Shown in pieces: positions 1 through 6,156 of a DNA stretch of 8,696 nt. A program made the translations under genes and the position numbers. The stretch's first letter is position 1, and each line of letters begins with the position of its first letter. The notes beneath the pieces were generated by a model, which was not told the DNA's origin, did not search any database, and saw only the letters and a list, made by a program, of their open reading frames with translations. Location of the stretch: contig RFJH01000053.1 in NCBI GenBank assembly GCA_003694975.1, forward strand, positions 1 through 8,696, read 5' to 3'. The DNA is from Anaerolineae bacterium (GTDB taxonomy: Bacteria; Chloroflexota; Anaerolineae; Anaerolineales; Villigracilaceae).

Positions 1-1067
1 CGTGCCAGCCAGTTCTCGCCCAGGATACGGGCGATGTCCTCGTCGCTATAGCCCTTGGCGGCGAGCAGAGGGGCCAGTTTTTGCAGGTCGGCGATGGTAT
101 CCACATCGGCGGGGACAGATTGGACGCCAAATCCCCCATCGAAATCCGATCCAATGCCCACGTGACGGGCGTCACCCGCCATCTGGCAAATGTAATCTAT
201 GTGTGCGACCACGCGCTCCAGGGTGACCTTTTGGCGCGAGTCGCCCTTGCGCCAGTCCGGCACCAGGAAGGCGTTGAAGGGCACGATGCCGATGACGCCA
301 TCTCGCTCGATGATGCCGCGTATGAGGCGGTCGCTCAGGTGACGGTTGCTCTCCACACCGGGGAGCAGGGCTGCCGGGTTGGCGTGGCTGGCGATGACCG
401 TGCCCGGGTACAGGTCCAAGGCTTCCAGGGCTGCGGCCTCGTCCATGTGGCTGAGGTCGAGGGCAAAGCCGACTTCGGCCATGGCGTTGAGGAGGGCACG
501 GCCTTCCTCCGTCAACGGGCCGGGCTCCCGCGTCCCGCCGCAGAAGCGCGTCCCGGCCCAGGCCAGGCCGATGATGCGCAGTCCCTCTTCCCACCACTCT
601 CCCAGTTCGTCCGGTGAGCGAACGCCCTCCGCTCCCTCCATGAGCGGGACCAGCCCGACGGGGCGACCGTCGCTCTCCGCGTGCGGGTCCTCCCAGCGGG
701 CGAGGAGGTCTTCCAGGTCGGCGCGGCTGCCGATGAGGCGGAACTTCTCGGGATGGTGCTCTGCCAGGCGGTGATAGGCCGTCAATTGGCCGTGATAAAG
801 GCGATGAGCCTCATCGAAGTTGGCGTAGGCCTGGGTATCCCATTCCCCCACCCGTCGGCGCGCCGGCGCGGCGAACAGAGTCGAAAAGACCACCGCCACC
901 CGGCCGCGCGGATACGCCGGCCAACCGAGCAGCGTATCGCCGTTGCGCTCGACCGCGAGCGAGCCGCGCTCCAGGCGACGGGTTTCTTCTGCCGAACGGG
1001 TGTAATCCCGTTCGAAGACCTGGATGTTCCAGGCCAAGTCTTCGTGGGCATCAACAAGAAGGGGCAT
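1..1067 (-). CDS. M19 family zinc dipeptidase (membrane/renal dipeptidase-like), C-terminus cut by window edge
   Basis: This is a metal-dependent dipeptidase of peptidase family M19, which hydrolyses dipeptides (in some members D-residue-containing or modified ones) using two zinc ions in a TIM-barrel. The reading frame is open from an ATG at 1067 to position 1, giving 355 codons; the ending 'GENWLA' suggests only a short C-terminal tail is missing. The expected metal ligands are visible: the H-x-D pair H8/D10 in 'VDAHED', the bridging E144 in 'PLMEGAEG', H207 in 'DLSHMD' and H228 in 'ASHANP'. The 21-residue spacing between the last two equals that of mammalian renal dipeptidase. The catalytic Asp is probably D308 in 'GIGSDFDGG'. 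No signal peptide is seen, so it is probably cytoplasmic. The start is fixed by H-x-D lying at the extreme N-terminus; there is no good Shine-Dalgarno. It lies 44 nt after the S1 gene and may be read through from it. Substrate cannot be told. Confidence 0.9.
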   Translation of the reverse strand, partial: MPLLVDAHEDLAWNIQVFERDYTRSAEETRRLERGSLAVERNGDTLLGWPAYPRGRVAVVFSTLFAAPARRRVGEWDTQAYANFDEAHRLYHGQLTAYHRLAEHHPEKFRLIGSRADLEDLLARWEDPHAESDGRPVGLVPLMEGAEGVRSPDELGEWWEEGLRIIGLAWAGTRFCGGTREPGPLTEEGRALLNAMAEVGFALDLSHMDEAAALEALDLYPGTVIASHANPAALLPGVESNRHLSDRLIRGIIERDGVIGIVPFNAFLVPDWRKGDSRQKVTLERVVAHIDYICQMAGDARHVGIGSDFDGGFGVQSVPADVDTIADLQKLAPLLAAKGYSDEDIARILGENWLA

Positions 1068-1079
1068 GGGCAAAAGGTC

Positions 1080-1104
1080 AACGCACGCCGATCAGGCGTG
1101 CGTT
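1080..1104 (-). terminator. Hairpin between the S1 and dipeptidase genes (weak terminator or attenuator)
   Basis: A perfect 10-bp inverted repeat (1080-1089 with 1095-1104) has a 5-nt loop (1090-1094) and a GC-rich stem, ACGCACGCC/GGCGTGCGT plus one A-T pair. On the minus strand it begins 8 nt after the S1 stop codon and is followed by TGACCTTTTG. That gives only a short, interrupted T-tract, so it is a weak intrinsic terminator at best. It ends 12 nt before the dipeptidase ATG, so it may instead stabilise the 3' end of the S1 mRNA or limit read-through and translation of the next gene. The hairpin itself is certain; its role is inferred. Confidence 0.5.
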
Positions 1105-1111
1105 CTCTCCA

Positions 1112-2542
1112 TCAGGTTTCCGATTCCTGTTCCGGTGCGCTCGAGTCCTCGGGGGGGACGTCCTGTTGAGGCGGAGGAGGCGTTGTCTCCTCGTTTTCCT
1201 GGGCGGTCTTGGCTTCCGGCTGAGGGGCCTCTGCCTGCGGCGTCTCAGGCGAGGTCGCTGTCGTCTCGGTCTCGGCGTCAGTTTCGGATAGGGATTCGGC
1301 CTCGGCGTCCGTCTTCCCGAGTTCGAGTTCTTTGAGTTCGCGCGCCAGGGCTTTCAGGTCGCGGTCGGCATAGGCAGGCGAATCGACTTTGCGCAGGCTC
1401 AACCCAATGCGGCGTTGCTCTGTATCTATGCGGATGATACGCAATGTCACCACATCACCGACTTTGAGCACCTCTTTGGGGTGTTCAATGTGTTCTTCGC
1501 TGATCTCGGAGATGTGGATCAACCCTTCGATGTCGTTCTCCAGACGAGCAAAGGCGCCAAATTTGGTCAGGCGCGTGATGACACCCTCAACCAACTGGCC
1601 AACGCGATATTTTTCCAGTTTTTCTTTCCAGGGGTCTTCCGTCAACTGGCGCAAAGACAGGCCGATGCGTTTTCGTTCCTTGTCAATGCTGATGACCTTG
1701 ACATCGACTTCCTGACCGACCTCGAGCACCTCTCTGGGGTGTTCTACGCGCTCCCAGGACAATTCGGAGAGATGGATGAGGCCATCGGCCCCACGGATAT
1801 TGACAAACGCGCCGAAGTTCGCCAGGCTGGTGACGCGGCCGCGATATGTCTTGCCGACTTCGAGTTCCTCGATGACGCGTTCTTTGATTGCCTGGCGCGA
1901 TTCATCACTGGCGGCCCGCTCGGAGAGAATCAGGCGTCGGCGGTTGCGGTCCACTTCAATGATGCGCACCGCGATCGGCTCGCCGACCATCTTCCCCCAG
2001 CGCTGCTCAGGCGTATCACCGACGGCGATGCTTCGCCGCAACGTGCTGACCTGGGACGCCGGAACAAACCCCCGCAAGCCCTCAATCATGACGATCAGGC
2101 CACCTTTGTTGTAGCCGCTGATGGTGCTTTCAATGACTTGCTTTTCCTCCAACATGCGCTCGACGTGGTCCCAAGCGATTTGTTCTAAGGCGCGCGTGTA
2201 GGAGAGCACCACGTTTCCGTTCGCGTCCTCAGGATTCAGAACGTAGACCGGAATGCGTTGTCCAACCTCAAAGGACTCTCTTTCTTCGGCAGGGATCTGA
2301 TCGTACTCGCGCCCGGCAATAACACCTTCTGACTTGGCTCCAATGCTGACCAGGATTTGCCCTTCCTGGATGCTGGCGATGATTCCTTCTCGCACTTCGC
2401 CTTGTTGAGGCAACTCCACGCGGAAGGCTTCCGATTCAAGAAGGGTTGCCATGTTTTGTTCGTTATTGTTATTCGGGTGTTCCACCTGGGGTGTTTCTTC
2501 AGGCGCGACCCCCTGCCCGTTTGGGGCTTCGTGTTGTTCCAT
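1112..2542 (-). CDS. rpsA: S1-domain RNA-binding protein, probable 30S ribosomal protein S1 (four S1 domains)
   Basis: This is an S1/OB-fold RNA-binding protein, probably the ribosomal protein S1 that helps mRNA bind the 30S subunit. In 476 residues there are four S1 repeats at about 46-117, 133-207, 228-299 and 313-386. Repeats 3 and 4 are the most canonical, with 'TSLANFGAFVNI...GLIHLSELS', 'TRLTKFGAFARL...GLIHISEIS' and the ending 'RIGLSLR'. Repeat 2 has the divergent 'GFVPASQV' seen in S1 proteins. Residues 1-45 are Asn/Gln/Glu-rich, and 410-476 form a low-complexity acidic Glu/Thr/Pro/Gln tail. The start is placed at ATG 2542, with GGAG 11 nt upstream and a promoter leaving a leader of about 28 nt. 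A TTG at 2563 would add 7 residues but would leave almost no leader and no Shine-Dalgarno. E. coli S1 has six repeats; four-repeat S1 proteins are common outside Proteobacteria. It follows mtaB on the same strand but has its own promoter. Confidence 0.88.
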   Translation of the reverse strand: MEQHEAPNGQGVAPEETPQVEHPNNNNEQNMATLLESEAFRVELPQQGEVREGIIASIQEGQILVSIGAKSEGVIAGREYDQIPAEERESFEVGQRIPVYVLNPEDANGNVVLSYTRALEQIAWDHVERMLEEKQVIESTISGYNKGGLIVMIEGLRGFVPASQVSTLRRSIAVGDTPEQRWGKMVGEPIAVRIIEVDRNRRRLILSERAASDESRQAIKERVIEELEVGKTYRGRVTSLANFGAFVNIRGADGLIHLSELSWERVEHPREVLEVGQEVDVKVISIDKERKRIGLSLRQLTEDPWKEKLEKYRVGQLVEGVITRLTKFGAFARLENDIEGLIHISEISEEHIEHPKEVLKVGDVVTLRIIRIDTEQRRIGLSLRKVDSPAYADRDLKALARELKELELGKTDAEAESLSETDAETETTATSPETPQAEAPQPEAKTAQENEETTPPPPQQDVPPEDSSAPEQESET

Positions 2543-2553
2543 ATCGTGACCGA

Positions 2554-2557
2554 CTCC
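2554..2557 (-). promoter_or_regulatory. Ribosome binding site deciding the S1 start
   Basis: GGAG on the minus strand lies 11 nt before ATG 2542. This is slightly long spacing, but it is the only Shine-Dalgarno-like sequence in the leader, and it supports ATG 2542 over TTG 2563. Confidence 0.5.
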
Positions 2558-2577
2558 AAACAAAAAGTGTGAGGGGG

Positions 2578-2607
2578 ATTATAACAGGGGATGGGAGGTA
2601 TTGGCAA
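2578..2607 (-). promoter_or_regulatory. Sigma-70-type promoter of the S1 gene
   Basis: On the minus strand TTGCCA (2607-2602, 5 of 6 to the -35 consensus) is followed after 18 nt by a perfect TATAAT (2583-2578). Transcription would start near A2570, giving a leader of about 28 nt that includes the GGAG before ATG 2542. It lies in the gap after mtaB, so the S1 gene can be transcribed independently of the upstream genes. Confidence 0.75.
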
Positions 2608-2622
2608 CCCTTAGAGGCGGTT

Positions 2623-2636
2623 GAAGTTCGAACTTC
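2623..2636. promoter_or_regulatory. 14-bp perfect palindrome upstream of the S1 promoter (candidate operator)
   Basis: GAAGTTCGAACTTC is a perfect dyad. Its centre lies about 59 bp upstream of the predicted S1 transcription start and 15 bp beyond the -35 element. That position fits an activator or other regulator bound upstream of RNA polymerase. With a 4-nt loop it could form only a 5-bp AT-rich stem and has no T-tract, so it does not look like an mtaB terminator. The regulator is unknown. Confidence 0.45.
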
Positions 2637-2680
2637 GTGGTGGCATACGGGTTTCCTAAAGTTGTCAGGGCACCCTTTAC

Positions 2681-3952
2681 CTATGACCGGATCACCCCTT
2701 GCAGGCCATTTTCCGTCACCGCAGTCAATCGGACGGTGTCTAGCATGTTCCAGCGAGGCTCTGAGGAGGTGGCTTCCACGCGCAGGTAATTACCTGTCAG
2801 GCCGCGCAGTCGCCAGTGACCGTTGGGCAACTGCTCGGCAGCCTCCCACAACACGCTCATCTCTCGGCCCACGAAACGTTCCCGATAAGCCCGCGCCATC
2901 TCATCGAAGACTGCTCGCAGCATGGCATTGCGTTTCTTTCGCACCGGGTGCGGCACCTGGTCGGCCATCCGGGCCGCGGCCGTCCCTGGTCGCGCGGAGT
3001 AGGTGAACACATGCCCGCCCGCAAATGCTATCTCGCGCACGAAGGCCACCGTTTCGGCGAAATCCTCATCACTTTCCCCGGGAAAGCCGACAATGACATC
3101 CGTTGTGATGGCGAGATCGGGAATGCGGGCGCGCGCGTCGGCGACCAGTTGGCGGTAACTTTCCGGTGTGGTTTTGCGCGCCATGCGCCGCAGAATGCGC
3201 GCACTGCCGGATTGGAGGGGAAGGTGCAGATGCGGGCACAACCGCCCGTCATTCCATAGGGAGAAGAAATCGGATTCCAGATCCCACGGTTCCAGGGATG
3301 AGAGGCGCAAGCGAGGGACGTCACTCTCGCTCAAGATGGCACGTACCAGGTCGCTCAGGTGAAGCCCCAGGTCGCGCCCCCATGAGCCGAGGTGGACGCC
3401 GGTGAGCACCACTTCCTTTGTCCCACCGCGCTGTGCGGCGTGGACTTCGGCCAATACGTCTGGAATGGGGACAGAGCGTCCTCGTCCGCGTGCCAGGGTG
3501 GTGATGCAGAACGTACAGGCGTTATCACAGCCATCCTGCACTTTGATGAAGGCACGCGTGCGTGCCCGTAGGCCGGGGAGTGGCTGGCGCTCCAGCGGCT
3601 CCAGGTCAAACGCCTCCTCCGGCAGGTTGAGCACCTGCGCGACCAGGGACTCCTTCTCCGCATTGCGCACCACCCGGCGGACGCGCGGTAGCGCGGCCGC
3701 GGCTTCCGGCTCCATCGTCGCCCAGCATCCTGTGACGACGATTCCTCCTACACCCGCACGGGCCGCGCGCCGGACCTTGCCGCGCGAATCTGAGGCCGCC
3801 TGTACGGTCACGGTGCAGGTGTTGACCACGGCCAGATCGGCCTCCTCCGGTGTGGCGACAATCTCATGCCCTGCAGCGCGAAATTGTCGCGCCATGCTTT
3901 CGATCTCGGCCTGATTCAGGCGGCAGCCAACGGTATCCAGATAAATCTTCAT
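2681..3952 (-). CDS. mtaB: tRNA (N6-threonylcarbamoyladenosine(37)-C2)-methylthiotransferase MtaB
   Basis: This radical-SAM methylthiotransferase converts t6A37 to ms2t6A37 in tRNAs reading ANN codons, stabilising codon-anticodon pairing. It has 423 residues. The N-terminal methylthiotransferase domain holds the auxiliary-cluster cysteines C10 ('DTVGCRLNQ'), C46 ('VNTCTVT') and C76 ('VTGCWA'). The radical SAM core has C142, C146 and C149 in 'CDNACTFC', followed by 'HLPLQSGS' and 'GFPGESDEDF'. A TRAM RNA-binding domain occupies about the last 60 residues. 'TGVHLGSWGRDL' is the MtaB-type version of a region that differs in MiaB and RimO. The start is ATG 3952, preceded by AGGAG with 4-nt spacing and giving the family-typical 'MKIYLDTVGC'; an upstream in-frame GTG at 3979 lacks this support. 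It lies 30 nt after the lipoprotein gene, probably in one transcript with it. All six iron-sulfur cysteines are present, so it should be active. Confidence 0.95.
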   Translation of the reverse strand: MKIYLDTVGCRLNQAEIESMARQFRAAGHEIVATPEEADLAVVNTCTVTVQAASDSRGKVRRAARAGVGGIVVTGCWATMEPEAAAALPRVRRVVRNAEKESLVAQVLNLPEEAFDLEPLERQPLPGLRARTRAFIKVQDGCDNACTFCITTLARGRGRSVPIPDVLAEVHAAQRGGTKEVVLTGVHLGSWGRDLGLHLSDLVRAILSESDVPRLRLSSLEPWDLESDFFSLWNDGRLCPHLHLPLQSGSARILRRMARKTTPESYRQLVADARARIPDLAITTDVIVGFPGESDEDFAETVAFVREIAFAGGHVFTYSARPGTAAARMADQVPHPVRKKRNAMLRAVFDEMARAYRERFVGREMSVLWEAAEQLPNGHWRLRGLTGNYLRVEATSSEPRWNMLDTVRLTAVTENGLQGVIRS

Positions 3953-3956
3953 CGTT

Positions 3957-3961
3957 CTCCT
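3957..3961 (-). promoter_or_regulatory. Shine-Dalgarno deciding the mtaB start
   Basis: AGGAG on the minus strand, 4 nt before ATG 3952, selects that codon over the in-frame GTG at 3979. Confidence 0.6.
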
Positions 3962-3982
3962 GTGACGGTGGCATCGCACCGC

Positions 3983-4633
3983 CTACGGGTTTAATACCAT
4001 AAAATCATCAAACAAGATATCTACACCGGCTTCATCGAACGCGCCCACGATGAGCCCTACGCCTCCTTCCGAGAATTCTCCGTCCTGCGCCATAGCCAGA
4101 GGAGCATCGTTGACGTAGAACACCAGCGTGTCCATGACGCAATCTGCCCGAAGATGGTTGGGAGCGTCCTTCTGACGGATGACTTCGTTATAACGCATCT
4201 GCTCCTGTCCCAGGAGGGCGGCGCGTCCCTGACTCATCTTGCCGAGACCGTAGTAGCCATCGCTGCTGATGACAAAGAAGTAGAAGTTCTGTTCGTCCCG
4301 GTAGCGGCAAATCAGGCCAAAGCGGTTTTCGCGCGGGCCGGCGAGGCGCAGGGTGTTGACCTCGATGCGGGAGTCGCGAAACTCCTGTCCCGTCGGCGTG
4401 GCCCACAGGTTGTAATGTGGCTCGCTGACCAACATGCGGTAGCCGCCACGGTCGTAATCCATGATGCCGACCGGTGCAGCCAGACGAGGCCAGCCACTGT
4501 CTCGGTTGGAGAAATCGTCTTGAAAGAGGATTTCCCCGGAGGCGGGGGCCGGCTCGATCGGGAGGGTTACCTGACAGGCAAGGAGCAGAGCAAGACTTAT
4601 GAGGGAAGTTAGCAGGGCGCGTTGAGCGACCAT
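3983..4633 (-). CDS. Lipoprotein with a predicted concanavalin-like beta-sandwich domain, function unknown
   Basis: This 216-residue exported protein starts with a short charged segment, a hydrophobic stretch (residues 7-19) and a lipobox-like 'LLLAC' with C20 as the likely lipidated cysteine. A short Pro/Ala linker follows, then one domain at about 33-216. It opens with 'ILFQDDFSNRDSGWP', has alternating beta-strand-like segments ('FGLICRYRDEQNFYFFVIS', 'LVFYVNDAPL') and ends 'ILFDDFMV'. This pattern resembles LamG/DUF1080-type jelly-roll domains, which often bind sugars, but no catalytic residues can be assigned. C109 and C165 could form a disulfide. The start ATG 4633 has GAGGGG just upstream. 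It lies 50 nt after the TPR gene and 30 nt before mtaB on the same strand, probably in one transcript. Export and anchoring are well supported; the molecular role is not. Confidence 0.8.
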   Translation of the reverse strand: MVAQRALLTSLISLALLLACQVTLPIEPAPASGEILFQDDFSNRDSGWPRLAAPVGIMDYDRGGYRMLVSEPHYNLWATPTGQEFRDSRIEVNTLRLAGPRENRFGLICRYRDEQNFYFFVISSDGYYGLGKMSQGRAALLGQEQMRYNEVIRQKDAPNHLRADCVMDTLVFYVNDAPLAMAQDGEFSEGGVGLIVGAFDEAGVDILFDDFMVLNP

Positions 4634-4683
4634 GAGCCCCTCGATTGTATCAGAAAGTATGGCCGGGATGACCGCTTCCGTCT

Positions 4684-6099
4684 TTAGGGGAAGTATCGCC
4701 GTATGAGTTCCTCGGCCTGCTGCCCTTCCGGCGCATCGGCACCCAGGTCACGGGCGCGCAGGAGATGAGGATAAGCCGGCGCGAGTTGCCCCTGTTGCAG
4801 ATAAAGCACCGCCATATGCAAATGTGCGGCAGCCAGATCGGGATCGGCATCCAGGGCGCGTTGCAAATACATCTTCGCCTCATCTATTTGACCGAGGTGC
4901 AGATACGCCCAACCGAGGATGTCCAACGAGGAGGGAGTTTCGGGAGCAAGAAGCACGGCGCGTTGCGCCGCGGGCAAACCGACATCCTCCAGGTGCACGC
5001 CGTAGTGTACACAAAACGCTGCCAGGAGGCGCCAGTATAAGGCTTCTTGCGGAGCCAGTTCTGTTGCGTAGCGGTATTCGGCCAGGGCAGCGGGGATCTC
5101 CCCGGCCTGGGCATAGGCTTCGCCTAACGCGACGCGCCAGGCGGGGTTCTGTGGTTCCAACGCCACGGCGCGTTCCAACTCGTTCACGGCACGCGCGGCA
5201 TCTCCCCGTCGCTGCCAGTACAGGCCGCGCAACACCCGTACCAGCGGCGAATCGGGACCGAGGCGCAGCGCCTCGTCCAGGTAGGCGCGCCCGTCCGTGC
5301 CGAGGTGCTGTGCGGCTTCCCCGTGCAGTGCCCAGGCCTCGGCATACGCAGTGTTGACCTCGTGTGCACGGGCGAAGGCCATCTCGGCCAGCCGCCACTC
5401 GCCCAGGGCGGCAAGTCCCTGGCCGATGCGGGCGAAGCGGTACGCCTCGTCATCCTGGGAGAGCGCCGCGCCCAGCGCGAGGGTCATTTCCTGCGCGGAG
5501 GTTGCCAGAGAGGGATCTTCCTGGGCGGCGCGGTTGAGTTCGGTGAACGCCTCGGAAGGCGATTCCACCGTCAGAAGCAACCCCAGGCGATAGCGCGCTC
5601 CGGCGTCCTGCGGCGACAGGGTGAGCAGCCCGCGATAGGCTTCGATGGCAGCGGGAAAGTTAAAAAAGGGACCGTCATACACCATTGCCAGGCGCCGGTA
5701 CAGGTCTTCTGAGAGAAAGCCGTCGGCGTGCAGGGTTTCCCAGGTCTTCAGGGCCTGGAGGCGATTGCCCTCTTGCCAAAGAGCATCGCCCAGGGCCAGA
5801 CGTCCTTCGGGCGAGAGACCCGCGCTTCGGTCGGCGCGTTGGAGAAAGTCCAGGGCGCGATCCGGCTGTCCTGCCCGGAGCGCGGCGAGACCGGCGCGTT
5901 CCCACAGGTCTCCGCGCCAGGGCAGGCGTCGGGCTGCGTTCTGATAGTGGGTAGCAGATACCTCGTAGAGGCCGGCGCGCCATGCCCGGTCTGCCTGTTG
6001 GACATCTTGCAGGCCGAGGAGGGTTGATGGGGCAGAGACGAGCACCAACAGCAAGAAAAGTACCCCTAGCACGCGCGCAGGCGTTCGGGATGCGGCCAT
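4684..6099 (-). CDS. Membrane-anchored tetratricopeptide repeat protein
   Basis: This 471-residue TPR protein (from ATG 6099) has an N-terminal signal anchor ('VLGVLFLLLVLVSAPS', residues about 10-25) after a short basic segment, so the repeats should lie outside the cytoplasmic membrane. Eleven or so TPR-like units fill the rest. The clearest are in the C-terminal half, for example 'LGEAYAQAGEIPAALAEYRYA' read as helix A/turn/helix B, 'LGWAYLHLGQIDEAKMYLQRA' and 'MAVLYLQQGQLAPAYPHLL'. TPR arrays bind other proteins; no enzymatic domain is present. Two starts are possible. ATG 6123 adds 8 residues but has AGGA only 1 nt from the codon. ATG 6099 sits exactly 6 nt after a TATAAT and could be read from a leaderless transcript, so it is preferred. 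It is the first gene of the leftward unit and diverges from the kinase-like gene. Partner and function are unknown. Confidence 0.85.
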   Translation of the reverse strand: MAASRTPARVLGVLFLLLVLVSAPSTLLGLQDVQQADRAWRAGLYEVSATHYQNAARRLPWRGDLWERAGLAALRAGQPDRALDFLQRADRSAGLSPEGRLALGDALWQEGNRLQALKTWETLHADGFLSEDLYRRLAMVYDGPFFNFPAAIEAYRGLLTLSPQDAGARYRLGLLLTVESPSEAFTELNRAAQEDPSLATSAQEMTLALGAALSQDDEAYRFARIGQGLAALGEWRLAEMAFARAHEVNTAYAEAWALHGEAAQHLGTDGRAYLDEALRLGPDSPLVRVLRGLYWQRRGDAARAVNELERAVALEPQNPAWRVALGEAYAQAGEIPAALAEYRYATELAPQEALYWRLLAAFCVHYGVHLEDVGLPAAQRAVLLAPETPSSLDILGWAYLHLGQIDEAKMYLQRALDADPDLAAAHLHMAVLYLQQGQLAPAYPHLLRARDLGADAPEGQQAEELIRRYFP

Positions 6100-6140
6100 A
6101 GGAGTATTATATCGGTTGTCCATGTCCTGAGCGCGTGCTA
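6067..6140. repeat. 10-bp inverted repeat spanning the divergent promoter region
   Basis: TAGCACGCGC (6067-6076) and its exact reverse complement GCGCGTGCTA (6131-6140) face each other across 54 nt, with arm centres 64 bp apart, close to six helical turns. The right arm overlaps the first two bases of the plus-strand -10 element. The left arm lies inside the TPR coding sequence. They could be paired operator half-sites regulating both genes, or chance; only the repeat itself is directly seen. Confidence 0.4.
6106..6111 (-). promoter_or_regulatory. -10 element of the TPR gene, placed for a leaderless transcript
   Basis: A perfect TATAAT on the minus strand (6111-6106) is followed by 6 nt (ACTCCT) and then ATG 6099. 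The usual 6-7 nt between -10 and start site would put +1 on the A of the ATG. No Shine-Dalgarno precedes this ATG. No convincing -35 is seen at 16-18 nt, which lowers confidence. Confidence 0.5.
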
Positions 6141-6144
6141 TAAT
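6116..6144 (+). promoter_or_regulatory. Extended -10 promoter of the kinase-like gene
   Basis: TTGTCC (6116-6121, 4 of 6 to the -35 consensus), a 17-nt spacer and TATAAT (6139-6144) preceded by TG plus one base (6136-6138) make a good extended -10 promoter. Transcription would start near G6151, only about 6 nt before ATG 6157, and no ribosome binding site is present in that stretch. The transcript is therefore nearly leaderless. The -35 element lies next to the minus-strand -10 of the TPR gene. Confidence 0.65.
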
Positions 6145-6156
6145 CGCTTTGCAAAC

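Noticed and set aside
81..617. 178-codon plus-strand frame, with a 141-codon minus-strand frame (172-597) in the same place
   Set aside because: The in-register minus frame carries all M19 zinc-ligand motifs across this region, so these are shadows produced by high GC content.
1415..2188. 257-codon open frame on the plus strand opposite the S1 gene
   Set aside because: It mirrors the S1 coding strand; the S1 domain motifs on the minus strand are unambiguous, and the antisense product has no recognisable domain or start signal.
2543..2563. TTG at 2563 as the start of the S1 protein (7 more residues)
   Set aside because: The predicted transcription start lies only about 7 nt upstream and there is no Shine-Dalgarno; ATG 2542 has GGAG and a normal leader.
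2543..2680. Search for an intrinsic terminator after mtaB
   Set aside because: No GC-rich stem followed by a T-run is present; the short palindrome at 2623-2636 is AT-rich with no T-tract, so no terminator is called.
4644..4649. TACAAT preceded by TG on the minus strand just before the lipoprotein gene, a possible extended -10
   Set aside because: The start site would fall at the end of the GAGGGG ribosome binding site and remove most of it, and there is no -35; read-through from the TPR gene explains expression better.
6100..6123. ATG 6123 as the start of the TPR protein
   Set aside because: The AGGA is only 1 nt from the codon and the TATAAT at 6106-6111 would lie inside the gene; not excluded, but ATG 6099 fits better.
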